The notes below the pieces were generated by a model that saw only the letters and a program-made list of their open reading frames with translations, had not been told where the DNA came from and ran no database searches. A stretch of DNA of 64,000 nucleotides from Peteryoungia ipomoeae (GTDB lineage: Bacteria; Pseudomonadota; Alphaproteobacteria; Rhizobiales; Rhizobiaceae), in contig NZ_STGV01000002.1 of NCBI RefSeq assembly GCF_004912165.1, forward strand, positions 372,001-436,000, in the 5' to 3' direction. The position numbers were made by a program, and so were the translations under genes. This document shows positions 1 through 8,394 of the stretch, piece after piece (the stretch's first letter is position 1; each line of letters opens with the position of its first letter).

Positions 1-98
1 AGATCCTGGCGACGCAACTCGAGCCGTGTGACGACGGCACCTTCCATCGCCGGGCTCAATCCGCGACGAACCGTCTCAACCTCTGGCAATTCCGGCAT
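1..98 (-). CDS. mutM: MutM (Fpg) formamidopyrimidine-DNA glycosylase, N-terminal part only
   Basis: The reverse strand from position 98 translates as [14 protein letters not shown] and continues [16 protein letters not shown] to the window edge. This is the hallmark start of Fpg/MutM, in which Pro2 (after Met removal) is the catalytic nucleophile and Glu3 the general acid of the bifunctional glycosylase/AP lyase that removes 8-oxoguanine. Only about 32 residues are inside the window; the zinc finger lies outside. It is divergent from ubiE, as is common in rhizobia. Identification is firm despite the truncation. Confidence 0.93.
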   Translation of the reverse strand, partial: MPELPEVETVRRGLSPAMEGAVVTRLELRRQD

Positions 99-234
99 TT
101 TGGCCCATCTTTCTGTTTGAACAGCCTGTTTAAAGGTCTATAGACCAGCCTCTGAACGTTCCTTGTGCTCAGATAGCGCGCCAAGAATGTTTTCGCTATG
201 GTCCGCCAACCTGTCCGTTCCGTGGAGTGAAACA
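99..234. promoter_or_regulatory. mutM-ubiE divergent promoter region with a 12-bp palindrome
   Basis: These 136 bases must hold the promoters of both mutM and ubiE. A perfect palindrome, GGTCTATAGACC, lies at 135-146. The core TATAGA resembles a -10 box for mutM on the reverse strand, but I see no convincing -35. A ribosome binding site GGAG at 224-227 sits 7 bases before the ubiE ATG at 235 and decides that start over the in-frame ATG at 163. Confidence 0.45.
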
Positions 235-1011
235 ATGACTGCAAGCCGCATTTCCGCCGATGGCGGCATGGAAACCTCCTACGGCTTCCGTCAGGTCGAC
301 GAACAGGAAAAGCAGGGCCTGGTCAACGAGGTCTTTCACAAGGTGGCCAAGCGCTACGACATCATGAACGATGTGATGTCGGCCGGCTTGCACCGGGTCT
401 GGAAAGACGCGATGGTCTCGTCGCTTAATCCGCGCAAGGACGAAAACTACAAGGTTCTCGACGTGGCAGGCGGCACCGGTGACATCGCCTTCCGCATCGT
501 CGAGGCATCCGGACGCAAGGCCCATGCGACGGTTCTCGACATCAACGGCTCCATGCTCGGCGTTGGTGCCGAACGCGCCGAGAAGAAGGGCCTGACGCCC
601 AACCTCACCTTCGTTGAAGCCAATGCCGAAAGCCTGCCTTTCGACGATAAGACCTTCGACGCCTATACGATCGCCTTTGGCATTCGCAACGTTCCGCATA
701 TCGATGTGGCGCTTAAGGAAGCATTTCGTGTGCTGAAGCCCGGCGGACGCCTGCTCGTGCTGGAATTTTCCGAGGTGGAAATGCCGCTTCTCGACAAAGT
801 TTACGATGCCTGGTCGTTCAATGCCATCCCACGCTTCGGCAAGATGATCACCGGAGATGCAGAGCCCTATCAGTATCTGGTGGAATCGATCCGCAAATTT
901 CCCAATCAGGCGGATTTCGCCAGGATGATCGAGCGCGCCGGCTTCTCCAGCGTTCGCTTCACCAACTTCACCGGCGGCATCGCGGCGCTGCATTCCGGCT
1001 GGAAGATCTAA
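235..1011 (+). CDS. ubiE: UbiE ubiquinone/menaquinone C-methyltransferase
   Basis: SAM-dependent C-methyltransferase of ubiquinone synthesis (methylates the demethoxy-benzoquinol ring). The 258-residue length fits the family. The first UbiE signature is at residues 37-57 ([18 protein letters not shown]), SAM motif I ([10 protein letters not shown]) at 74-83, and the second signature ([15 protein letters not shown]) near 165-179. I start at ATG 235, which has GGAG 7 bases upstream; an in-frame ATG at 163 would add 24 unconserved residues. ubiB follows after 5 bases, so the two are co-transcribed. Confidence 0.95.
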   Translation: MTASRISADGGMETSYGFRQVDEQEKQGLVNEVFHKVAKRYDIMNDVMSAGLHRVWKDAMVSSLNPRKDENYKVLDVAGGTGDIAFRIVEASGRKAHATVLDINGSMLGVGAERAEKKGLTPNLTFVEANAESLPFDDKTFDAYTIAFGIRNVPHIDVALKEAFRVLKPGGRLLVLEFSEVEMPLLDKVYDAWSFNAIPRFGKMITGDAEPYQYLVESIRKFPNQADFARMIERAGFSSVRFTNFTGGIAALHSGWKI

Positions 1012-1016
1012 GCTGA

Positions 1017-2591
1017 ATGAGCACGATAGGCGCATATTTCCGCCTGGCGCAGGTGGGTTGGGTGCTGGTTCGCGAAGGCGTGATCGCAGCCCTTCCCTCC
1101 GAAGGCCTGCCGCCGCTTGTGGGAATGGCCAAGGCAGCGGTTTCGCCGCTGGCGCGCAACCGCGCCAAGTCGAGTGAGCGCTCCGACCGGCTGTCGCGGG
1201 CTGTTGCCCGGCTGGGTCCGTCCTATGTGAAGATCGGACAGTTTCTCGCGACGCGGCCTGACGTGGTCGGCGCCGAGTTTGCCGAGGATCTCGCCGGGCT
1301 TCAGGACCGAATGGATTTCTTCCCGACGGACGCCGCAAGGCAGACGATCGAGGACTCTCTCGGGCGTTCCGTCGACAACCTCTATGCGCAATTCGGGCAA
1401 CCGATCGCTGCTGCTTCGATTGCCCAAGTCCACCCCGCCGAGATCGAAGGCCCGCAGGGGCGCCGCAAAGTTGCCGTCAAGGTCATCCGGCCCGGCGTGC
1501 GCAAGCGTTTCGCCGCCGATCTTGAGGCGATGTATCTCGTTTCGCATCTGCAAGAACGCTTCCTCGCCCATACGCGCCGTTTGCGACCGGTCGAGGTGAC
1601 GCGCACGCTGGAGCAGACGACGAAGGTCGAAATGGACCTGCGCCTTGAGGCGGCGGCACTTTCGGAGATTGCCGAAAACACCAAAGACGATCCTGGTTTC
1701 CGCGTGCCTACGGTGGACTGGGAGCGGACCGGCCGTGATGTCGTGACCATGGAGTGGATCGACGGCATCAAGATGTCGGATGTCGAGGCTCTCAAGGCCG
1801 CCGGCCATGACCTGAACGCGCTGGCCGACACTCTCATCCAGTCCTTCCTCCGCCATACCTTGCGGGACGGGTTTTTCCATGCCGACATGCATCCGGGGAA
1901 CCTCTTCGTCGATCCCGAGGGCATGATCGTTGCCGTCGACATGGGCATTGCCGGCCGATTGGGCAAAAAGGAACGGCGGTTCCTGGCCGAGATCCTCTAC
2001 GGCTTCATCACGCGGGACTACCTGCGCGTTGCGGAGGTGCATTTCGAGGCTGGCTATGTTCCCTCGCACCATAATGTTGCGAGCTTCGCGCAGGCGATCC
2101 GTGCCATCGGCGAGCCGATCCACGGCCAGCCGGCCGAGACCATCTCCATGGGCAAGCTGCTCACGCTGCTGTTCGAGGTGACCGAAATCTTCGACATGGA
2201 AACGCGCCCGGAACTGGTAATGCTGCAAAAGACCATGGTCGTGGTGGAAGGTGTGTCGCGGATACTCAATCCGCGTTTTAACATGTGGAAGGCCGCAGAG
2301 CCCGTCGTTTCGCACTGGATCCGGGACAATCTTGGGCCGAAACGCATCGCGACAGATCTCAAAGACGGTGCGAAAGCCGCGCTTCGTTTGGCCGAAGCCC
2401 TGCCCGAAATCGCGGCGAAGACGGAAAAACTGCATGGCGAAATCATGCGGATGAGTGAAGACGGGCTGCGTTTCGATGCTCAGACGGCCGAGCGGATCGG
2501 CAAGGCGGAAGCACGGCATACCCGATCGGGCAGGCTCGCGCTTTGGATCATCGCCGCGACGCTCGTCATCATCGCATGGAATATCCTCTGA
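1017..2591 (+). CDS. ubiB: UbiB ubiquinone-synthesis atypical kinase/ATPase (ABC1/ADCK family)
   Basis: 524 residues, usual for UbiB. The family-specific KxGQ motif is seen as YVKIGQFLATR at about 70-80, and the alanine-rich loop that replaces the kinase P-loop as AAASIAQVH at about 131-139. HADMHPGNLF and VAVDMGIAGRLG supply the catalytic and metal-binding loops. A hydrophobic C-terminal segment (about 507-524) anchors the protein to the inner membrane. UbiB family members support ubiquinone assembly through ATPase activity. It follows ubiE by 5 bases, consistent with an operon. Confidence 0.95.
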   Translation: MSTIGAYFRLAQVGWVLVREGVIAALPSEGLPPLVGMAKAAVSPLARNRAKSSERSDRLSRAVARLGPSYVKIGQFLATRPDVVGAEFAEDLAGLQDRMDFFPTDAARQTIEDSLGRSVDNLYAQFGQPIAAASIAQVHPAEIEGPQGRRKVAVKVIRPGVRKRFAADLEAMYLVSHLQERFLAHTRRLRPVEVTRTLEQTTKVEMDLRLEAAALSEIAENTKDDPGFRVPTVDWERTGRDVVTMEWIDGIKMSDVEALKAAGHDLNALADTLIQSFLRHTLRDGFFHADMHPGNLFVDPEGMIVAVDMGIAGRLGKKERRFLAEILYGFITRDYLRVAEVHFEAGYVPSHHNVASFAQAIRAIGEPIHGQPAETISMGKLLTLLFEVTEIFDMETRPELVMLQKTMVVVEGVSRILNPRFNMWKAAEPVVSHWIRDNLGPKRIATDLKDGAKAALRLAEALPEIAAKTEKLHGEIMRMSEDGLRFDAQTAERIGKAEARHTRSGRLALWIIAATLVIIAWNIL

Positions 2592-2611
2592 AAATTTTCT
2601 AAGTCTACCCC

Positions 2612-2636
2612 GGAACAATCCGAGGCTCGATGCGTT
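2612..2636 (+). promoter_or_regulatory. EcfG (general stress response sigma) promoter
   Basis: GGAAC at 2612-2616, sixteen bases, then CGTT at 2633-2636. This exactly matches the alphaproteobacterial sigma-EcfG consensus (GGAAC, 16-17 bases, CGTT). It lies 21 bases after the ubiB stop and about 36 bases before the ATG of the CHASE3 kinase at 2673, leaving a short leader of about 28 bases. Inferred role: stress induction of the kinase/receiver/kinase operon downstream. Confidence 0.75.
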
Positions 2637-2672
2637 AAACGAGCGTCCTCGCGTCTTGTTCCCGGGAGTTTT

Positions 2673-4166
2673 ATGTCCTCCATCAGCTCCGGTTTTGTCC
2701 GATCCACGCTCCTGTTCCTGTTGATCGGCACCGGCATCCTGGTTGGCATCATCATCGCCAGCTTCAATCTCGTCGCACAGACGCAGGAGACGTTCGAATA
2801 CATTCTCGACGAACGCGCGATCCGTCGCACGGCAGCTGATCTCATGCAGACGTTGACGGATGCAGAGACTGGACAGCGCGGTTTCGTGGTGACCGAGGAG
2901 GAGCGCTTTCTCGCCCCTTATCAGAGGGCGGTTGGCGATGTTCGCCAGCAGCTGTCCCAACTCGAGCTGGCAGTTGCGAACCGACCGGCGATGGCCGAAA
3001 GATTCGGGGAGCTTCGTCGGACCGTCGAGCAGAAGGTGTCAGAAATGGCAAATTCGGTAAATGTGGTCCGCCTTGGACAACGCGAAGAGGCAACGCGGCT
3101 GATGCAGGCGGAAGTGGGGCGCGAGCTGATGGACAGCATCCGCGACACACTCGGCATGTTCATGCAGCGCTCCGACACCAACGTCGAGAATGGCACGGCA
3201 TCCCAGATCGAGGCGACGAAACGGCTCCAATGGATCACGATCGGCGGCGGCATCGCGATCGTCGCCGTCATGGGTGGCGCGCTTCTCCTCGTTGCCCAGC
3301 ATATCCGGGCATTGGCGGCGTCGCGACGCGAGGTCGAGTTCCTCAATGAGGGGCTGGAGGCGCGGGTGGCCGAACGCACCGAGGACCTGATGCGGGCGAA
3401 CCAGGAGATCCAGCGTTTCGCCTATATCGTCACGCATGATCTGCGCGCGCCGCTTGTCAACATCATGGGCTTCACCGCAGAGCTCGACACGTCGCTGAAA
3501 GCCTTGCAGGCCTATGTGCTGAATGACGGCACGCCGCTCAGCGAACGCGATATCGAGGATGCCCGTCTCGCAGCCTCCGAGGACCTGCCGGAAGCCATCG
3601 GTTTCATTCGCTCGTCGACGAAAAAGATGGACGGCCTGATCAATGCGATCCTGAAGATTTCGCGTGACGGCAAACGCCAGCTCAAGCCGGAACCGATCGA
3701 ACTGAAGCCGATGCTGGAAACGATCGGCAACAGCGTCCATCACCAGGTCAGCGAAGGCGACGGCAATCTGGACTTCAACGTCAGCGTTCCAAGGATCACC
3801 ACCGACCGTCTGTCGCTTGAGCAAATCCTTGGTAACCTTTTCGATAACGCCATCAAATACAAGCAACCCGACCGACCATTGGCGATCTCCGTGCGAGCAG
3901 CACCCGAGGGTCGCCACATGGTGCGGATCGAAGTGGAAGACAACGGACGCGGCATCGCAGACCAGGACCACGAACGCATCTTCGAACTCTTTCGACGTTC
4001 CGGCCAGCAGGACCAGACGGGCGAAGGCATCGGCCTTGCCCATGTACGTTCGCTGGCCCGCAATCTCGGGGGTGAGATCACCGTCCGGTCCCGTTTGGGC
4101 GAAGGGTCAACCTTCGTCCTGCGCCTGCCTGCGGATCTGTCTCGATTAGTACGGAGTGGACAATGA
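2673..4166 (+). CDS. CHASE3-domain sensor histidine kinase
   Basis: 497-residue membrane histidine kinase. It has a first membrane segment at about 13-35, an extracytoplasmic CHASE3-type helical sensor with a typical TGQRGFVVTEE stretch, and a second membrane segment at about 186-210. A short coiled coil leads to a HisKA domain (YIVTHDLRAPL, phospho-accepting His about 255) and a HATPase_c domain with N box (NLFDNAIKY), G1 (DNGRGIA) and G2 (GEGIGLAHV). CHASE3 is a widespread sensor domain whose ligand is usually unknown. Its last four bases overlap the next gene (ATGA), so kinase and receiver are translationally coupled. Confidence 0.9.
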   Translation: MSSISSGFVRSTLLFLLIGTGILVGIIIASFNLVAQTQETFEYILDERAIRRTAADLMQTLTDAETGQRGFVVTEEERFLAPYQRAVGDVRQQLSQLELAVANRPAMAERFGELRRTVEQKVSEMANSVNVVRLGQREEATRLMQAEVGRELMDSIRDTLGMFMQRSDTNVENGTASQIEATKRLQWITIGGGIAIVAVMGGALLLVAQHIRALAASRREVEFLNEGLEARVAERTEDLMRANQEIQRFAYIVTHDLRAPLVNIMGFTAELDTSLKALQAYVLNDGTPLSERDIEDARLAASEDLPEAIGFIRSSTKKMDGLINAILKISRDGKRQLKPEPIELKPMLETIGNSVHHQVSEGDGNLDFNVSVPRITTDRLSLEQILGNLFDNAIKYKQPDRPLAISVRAAPEGRHMVRIEVEDNGRGIADQDHERIFELFRRSGQQDQTGEGIGLAHVRSLARNLGGEITVRSRLGEGSTFVLRLPADLSRLVRSGQ

Positions 4167-4600
4167 AGGCCGTTGGCAAAGAAGTGACTATCGTGATGAT
4201 CGAGGATGACGAAGGTCATGCCCGCCTTATCGAGAAGAATGTGCGCCGTGCCGGCGTGCACAATGAAATCATCCCCTTTACCGACGGAACCTCCGCGCTC
4301 GACTTCGTTCTCGGCAAGGACCGTTCCGGCGAGGTGTCGCAGGACAAATACCTCCTGGTGCTCCTCGACCTCAATCTGCCGGACATGTCCGGAACCGACA
4401 TTCTCGAGCAGATCAAATCAAATCCACACACACGCCGACTGCCAGTCGTCATTCTCACAACCACGGATGATGAACGTGAAATCCAGCGTTGCTACGACCT
4501 TGGGGCCAATGTCTACATCACCAAACCTGTCGATTACGACAATTTCGCCAATGCCATCCGCCAGCTCGGACTCTTCTTCTCGGTCATGCAGATCCCCTGA
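4163..4600 (+). CDS. Single-domain response regulator (Rcp1-like receiver)
   Basis: 145 residues consisting only of a receiver domain. Acidic pocket E14-D15-D16, phospho-accepting D69 (LLDLNLPDMSG), conserved Thr near 100 (ILTTTDDER), and K121 in ITKPVDY. The insertion before D69 and the KPVDY ending are typical of Rcp1-like receivers that pair with phytochrome-like or CHASE3 kinases. There is no output domain, so it probably passes phosphate on or inhibits a partner. The start overlaps the kinase stop, and its 3' end overlaps the proposed start of the next gene. Confidence 0.9.
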   Translation: MKAVGKEVTIVMIEDDEGHARLIEKNVRRAGVHNEIIPFTDGTSALDFVLGKDRSGEVSQDKYLLVLLDLNLPDMSGTDILEQIKSNPHTRRLPVVILTTTDDEREIQRCYDLGANVYITKPVDYDNFANAIRQLGLFFSVMQIP

Positions 4601-5654
4601 AGAGACCGAAACCGGCAGCTTTCGCGTCCTCTATCTGGATGACGACGCTGCACTCGTGCGGCTGGTTCAAAAACATCTCGGCCGGTTGGGTCATGACGTC
4701 GTTCATGCCGAGTCCGCCGAAGACATGCTCAAGCATCTCGATGCCCACACATTCGATGTCGTGGTGCTTGACCATTATCTGCGCCAGACGACAGGTCACG
4801 AGGTCCTGGCGCAGATGCGTAGCGCTGGGCTGGAAGTTCCGGTCGTCTATGTCACGGGCTCCAACGAGGCGCGTATTGCCATTGAGGCAATCAAGTCTGG
4901 AGCAGCGGACTACGTGATCAAGACGGTGAGCGACGACTTCTTGTCGTTGCTCACCAGCGCCATCGAACAATCGATTTCCAACGCCCAGCTGCGCGCCGAA
5001 AAGGCCCGTGCGGAAGAGGAGATCAGACGCGGCAAGGAACGCGCGGAAGCGCTGCTCGCCGAGGTCAACCACCGCGTCGCCAACTCGCTGGCGCTCGTTG
5101 CCAGCTTGCTCAGGCTGCAGATCTCGAGCGCGCCCAGCGAAGAGGTAAAGGCGGAGCTTGCGGAAACGCAGGCGCGCATCAACGCGATCGCCGGCATGCA
5201 CCGCAGTCTCTACACGTCGGACGACGTCAGACGCGTCGAGCTGGACCGCTACCTCAATCGCCTGACCGCCGAGCTCGACAATTCCCTGCACAGTCCCGAA
5301 CGGCCCATTCGCCTTCTGCTGGACGCGGACGACATCTCGATCAGCGCCGACAAGGCGGTTTCGGTCGGGATGATCGTCACCGAGCTTGTCACGAACGGGT
5401 TCAAATATGCCTATCCGCCGGGGACGGCGGGCGACATTCGCGTTTCGCTGAAGCGCATCTCCGAGGACGAAGCCCTTCTCAGGGTCGAGGATGACGGGAT
5501 CGGCATTGACCCCAACAGTGCGCCGAAGGGCACCGGGCTTGGCAGTCGCATCGTCAAATCCATGGCCGCGACGCTTGGGGCGGGCCTGCAGTATCTGGAA
5601 GACACAAAGGGTGCCGTGGCGGAAGTTCCGCTGAACCTCAAGACGGGTGATTGA
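4551..5654 (+). CDS. Receiver-HisKA_2 hybrid histidine kinase
   Basis: Soluble protein of about 367 residues. An N-terminal receiver (DDD at about 30-32, phospho-accepting D74 in VVLDHYL, Lys in YVIKTV) is joined by a charged coiled coil (about 148-168) to a HisKA_2 dimerisation domain (EVNHRVANSL, His about 174) and a HATPase (TELVTNGFKYAY, DDGIGID, GTGLGSRIV). The start is uncertain. The frame has no ATG, GTG or TTG between 4551 and the receiver, so the nearest ATG (4551) overlaps the previous gene by 50 bases with no clear ribosome site. HisKA_2/HWE kinases often feed the alphaproteobacterial general stress response, which fits the EcfG promoter upstream. Confidence 0.85.
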   Translation: MPSASSDSSSRSCRSPEETETGSFRVLYLDDDAALVRLVQKHLGRLGHDVVHAESAEDMLKHLDAHTFDVVVLDHYLRQTTGHEVLAQMRSAGLEVPVVYVTGSNEARIAIEAIKSGAADYVIKTVSDDFLSLLTSAIEQSISNAQLRAEKARAEEEIRRGKERAEALLAEVNHRVANSLALVASLLRLQISSAPSEEVKAELAETQARINAIAGMHRSLYTSDDVRRVELDRYLNRLTAELDNSLHSPERPIRLLLDADDISISADKAVSVGMIVTELVTNGFKYAYPPGTAGDIRVSLKRISEDEALLRVEDDGIGIDPNSAPKGTGLGSRIVKSMAATLGAGLQYLEDTKGAVAEVPLNLKTGD

Positions 5655-5749
5655 TCGGCAAGCGGGCTCGAATGCCTCAACCGGTCGTCGTGTGATTTGC
5701 CTCCAGCCGGTTTTGCGCTAGGGTCGCGGCGAACGAAAGGGGCCTATCC

Positions 5750-6964
5750 ATGTCCTTGGCCGGAAAGCGTATTCTGCTGATCATCGCGGGCGGCATCGCC
5801 GCCTACAAGAGCCTCGACCTCATTCGCCGATTGCGGGAACAGGGGGCGGGCGTGCGCCCGATCATGACAAGTGCAGCGCAGGAATTCATCACGCCGCTTG
5901 CCGTGGGTGCCCTGACGGCGAGCCATGTCTACACCGATCTCTTCTCGCGGGAGGACGAGCAGGACGTGGGCCATATCCGGCTGGCGCGCGATTGCGATCT
6001 GGTGGTGGTGGCACCGGCAACCGCAGACCTGATGGCGAAGATAGCGAGCGGGCTTGCCAATGATCTTGCGTCAACGGTTCTTCTTGCCAGCGACAAACCA
6101 ATCCTGCTGATACCGGCAATGAACCCCGTCATGTGGGCCAATGCCGCCACGCAGCGCAATGTGACGACGCTTCGAGAGGACGGCATTCATTTTCTCGGCC
6201 CCATGCAGGGCGAGATGGCCGAAAGCGGCGAGAAGGGTGTTGGCCGGATGGCCGAACCGCTGGAGATCCTGGCCCGTATCGACGCGCTGCTTTCTGCCGA
6301 CAAGCCGCTTGCCGGACGTCGCGCCATCGTAACCTCTGGGCCAACGCATGAGCCGATCGACCCCGTCCGCTACATCGCCAACCGCTCTTCGGGCAAGCAG
6401 GGGCATGCGATCGCTGCGGCCCTTGCACGCCTCGGTGCGGATGTGACGCTTGTTTCCGGACCGGTGACGATCCCTGACCCCCAGGGTGTCCGAACCATTC
6501 ATGTGGAGCGCGCAGACGAGATGCGCGACGCGGTGCTGGGGACACTGCCCGCCGACATCGCCGTCATGGTGGCGGCCGTTGCGGACTGGCGCGTGGCGGC
6601 CTCCGCCGAGCAGAAGATCAAGAAGCAGCCGGGCGAGCCGCCCGCTCCCCTGCAGCTGACCGAAAATCCTGACATTCTGAAAACTGTGGGGCATCATGAA
6701 AAACGTCCGCGCCTCGTGATCGGCTTTGCCGCTGAAACCGAGAACGTCGAACTGAACGGCAAGGCCAAGCTTGAGCGCAAGGGCGCTGACCTGATCCTGG
6801 CCAATGATGTCTCGCCGGAGACAGGCATCATGGGCGGAGACCGCAACAGCGTCAGGCTGATCGAAGCCGCGCACACCGAAAGCTGGCCGGACCTTTCCAA
6901 AGAGGAGGTTGCCGAACGCCTCGCCCTCTGGATCGCCGCACGTCTTTCCGGAGAACGGTCATGA
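5750..6964 (+). CDS. coaBC: CoaBC (Dfp) phosphopantothenoylcysteine decarboxylase / synthetase
   Basis: 404-residue bifunctional coenzyme A enzyme. The N-terminal flavoprotein CoaC half shows His75 (GHIRLARD) and the substrate motif PAMNPVMW at 122-129. The C-terminal CoaB half starts with SGPTHEPIDPVRYIANRSSGKQG split over about 196-218 and ends with the lysine-rich loop KIKKQPGE. The position that holds the catalytic ACG cysteine in E. coli and plant CoaC reads MAESGEKGVGRM, so that cysteine is absent. Its stop overlaps the next ORF by 4 bases. Confidence 0.94.
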   Translation: MSLAGKRILLIIAGGIAAYKSLDLIRRLREQGAGVRPIMTSAAQEFITPLAVGALTASHVYTDLFSREDEQDVGHIRLARDCDLVVVAPATADLMAKIASGLANDLASTVLLASDKPILLIPAMNPVMWANAATQRNVTTLREDGIHFLGPMQGEMAESGEKGVGRMAEPLEILARIDALLSADKPLAGRRAIVTSGPTHEPIDPVRYIANRSSGKQGHAIAAALARLGADVTLVSGPVTIPDPQGVRTIHVERADEMRDAVLGTLPADIAVMVAAVADWRVAASAEQKIKKQPGEPPAPLQLTENPDILKTVGHHEKRPRLVIGFAAETENVELNGKAKLERKGADLILANDVSPETGIMGGDRNSVRLIEAAHTESWPDLSKEEVAERLALWIAARLSGERS

Positions 6965-7311
6965 CCCTCTTCACGCGAGAAGGCTTTGCTGCCTTCGTAT
7001 CCACCTATCCGGGGACCAGCCTCAGCGATCAATGGGACAGCGCAGTTGCCAAGGTCGGCGACAAGGTTTTCGCGCTTCTCTCGGACAGCAATAAGCACAT
7101 TGCTTTCAAGGTAAGCGAGGAAACGTTCGAAATCCTGACCGCGCTTAAGGGTGTCGGACAGGCGCCCTATTTTGCCAAGCGCAAATGGGTGAGCGTCAGC
7201 GCAAATGCCGAGCTCGCCGAAGCGGAGTTGCGGGAATATCTCGAACGGTCTTACAAAACGGTCAGCGCCAGCCTGACACGCAAGCTGCGCCAAGAGCTCG
7301 GGATCGCCTGA
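6961..7311 (+). CDS. MmcQ/YjbR family protein
   Basis: 116 residues, cytoplasmic. The sequence (DKVFALL, then HIAFKVSEETFEIL, ending in a helical YKTVSASLTRKLRQEL) is characteristic of the MmcQ/YjbR family, small proteins with a CyaY-like fold sometimes annotated as DNA-binding. No biochemical function is established. The ATG overlaps the coaBC stop (ATGA), so it is translated with CoaBC, though no functional link is known. Confidence 0.8.
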   Translation: MTLFTREGFAAFVSTYPGTSLSDQWDSAVAKVGDKVFALLSDSNKHIAFKVSEETFEILTALKGVGQAPYFAKRKWVSVSANAELAEAELREYLERSYKTVSASLTRKLRQELGIA

Positions 7312-7329
7312 CGGGCCCTACTTCCCTCG

Positions 7330-8154
7330 TCAGCCGGCCATCGCCTCCAGCCTGGCTTCCGGCTGCAAGCTCCGTTCGCGCACAGGATTGAACTCGGCGG
7401 CATCCAGACCGTTTTCGCTCAGGATCACGGCGCTGCCTGCAGGGATCTCGACCCAGGTGTCCTTCTCGTCGTCAAGCGGTTCAGAGACCAGGCAGTAGCT
7501 GCCTTTGGGGCCCATGGGGGCGGCAAACAGGGTGGGCGCGTGTTCATCCGTCGAATAGCGGACGGCATACAAGGTTACCCCATCCGAGAAGGCCGCCGTC
7601 ATGCGGATACGGGCGGCACCCGTCAGATGCAGGCTGAGTTGCTCAACAAAGCCAACCGCCTCCGCCATAGCGGCGATGGGTCGCTCGCGCAGCCCGAACT
7701 GGAGGGCAAGGAGGAAGAGCAGTTCGCTATCGGTGGTGCCGACGCGAGCGTTGAAATGGTCATCGTCCAGCATCGATTCCATCGGCCGGCGGATGCGATC
7801 GAAATGATCGATCTGGCCATTGTGCATGAAGGACCAGATGCCGTGCACGAAAGGGTGGCAATTGTCGCGCCGGGTAGAGCCGTGCGTGGCAGCACGGACA
7901 TGGGCGAGAAACAATGGCGAACGGATCTGCCGGGCGAGGCTTTTCAGATTGCAGTCGGACCATGCGGGCAGAACATCCCGGAAGCGCCCGGGCTCCGGAC
8001 GATCTCCATACCAGGCAAGTCCGAAACCGTCGGCGTTGGTCGCGGTCTTCGCCTTGGTGGCGCAGTGGGATTGTTCAATCAGCGAATGCGCCGGCGATGT
8101 GACCAGTTCTTCAAGGTAAAGCGGTTCCCCGCGATAGGCTGCCCAGCGACACAT
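7330..8154 (-). CDS. Class II glutamine amidotransferase (YafJ/EgtC-like)
   Basis: The start at 8154 gives MCRWAAYRGEP, placing Cys2 as the N-terminal nucleophile of a class II (Ntn) glutaminase after Met removal; upstream in-frame codons would bury it. 274 residues. LAHVRAATHG and the FMHNGQI loop form the glutamine pocket, and TTDSELLFLLAL continues the fold. The protein is a stand-alone glutaminase domain of the YafJ/EgtC type. No ergothioneine genes adjoin it, so the acceptor substrate is unknown. Confidence 0.88.
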   Translation of the reverse strand: MCRWAAYRGEPLYLEELVTSPAHSLIEQSHCATKAKTATNADGFGLAWYGDRPEPGRFRDVLPAWSDCNLKSLARQIRSPLFLAHVRAATHGSTRRDNCHPFVHGIWSFMHNGQIDHFDRIRRPMESMLDDDHFNARVGTTDSELLFLLALQFGLRERPIAAMAEAVGFVEQLSLHLTGAARIRMTAAFSDGVTLYAVRYSTDEHAPTLFAAPMGPKGSYCLVSEPLDDEKDTWVEIPAGSAVILSENGLDAAEFNPVRERSLQPEARLEAMAG

Positions 8155-8394
8155 GTGAGATCTGAAACTCCAGCTCCGCATCCAGACGGCGGACCAATGA
8201 CAGTCTTTGCGCGAATGACTAATGATTCCTTAACGTGACGAAAGTCATGACAGAAAAATGGCGGGTGCAGCAATGGCATCGGCGCTGCCAATGCCTTGCG
8301 GAGTGAACACTGCGTTGCGGATGACAAGGCTGCAGAAAGCGTCGGAGTTCTTTACATTCCGCTCAATTCGGAAAAGGCGACCCAGGAGGTTCAG
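8155..8394. other. Divergent intergenic region (amidotransferase / pirin)
   Basis: This 240-base gap between divergent genes should hold both promoters. A ribosome site AGGAGG lies at about 8383-8388, 6-7 bases before the pirin ATG at 8395. A GANTC site (GATTC) is present near 8223. I see no confident -35/-10 pair and no small gene. Confidence 0.4.

Noticed and set aside
1008..2960. 650-codon open frame on the reverse strand
   Set aside because: It lies antisense to ubiB and part of the CHASE3 kinase, has no family motif, and reflects the high GC of the region. The forward genes have intact motifs throughout.
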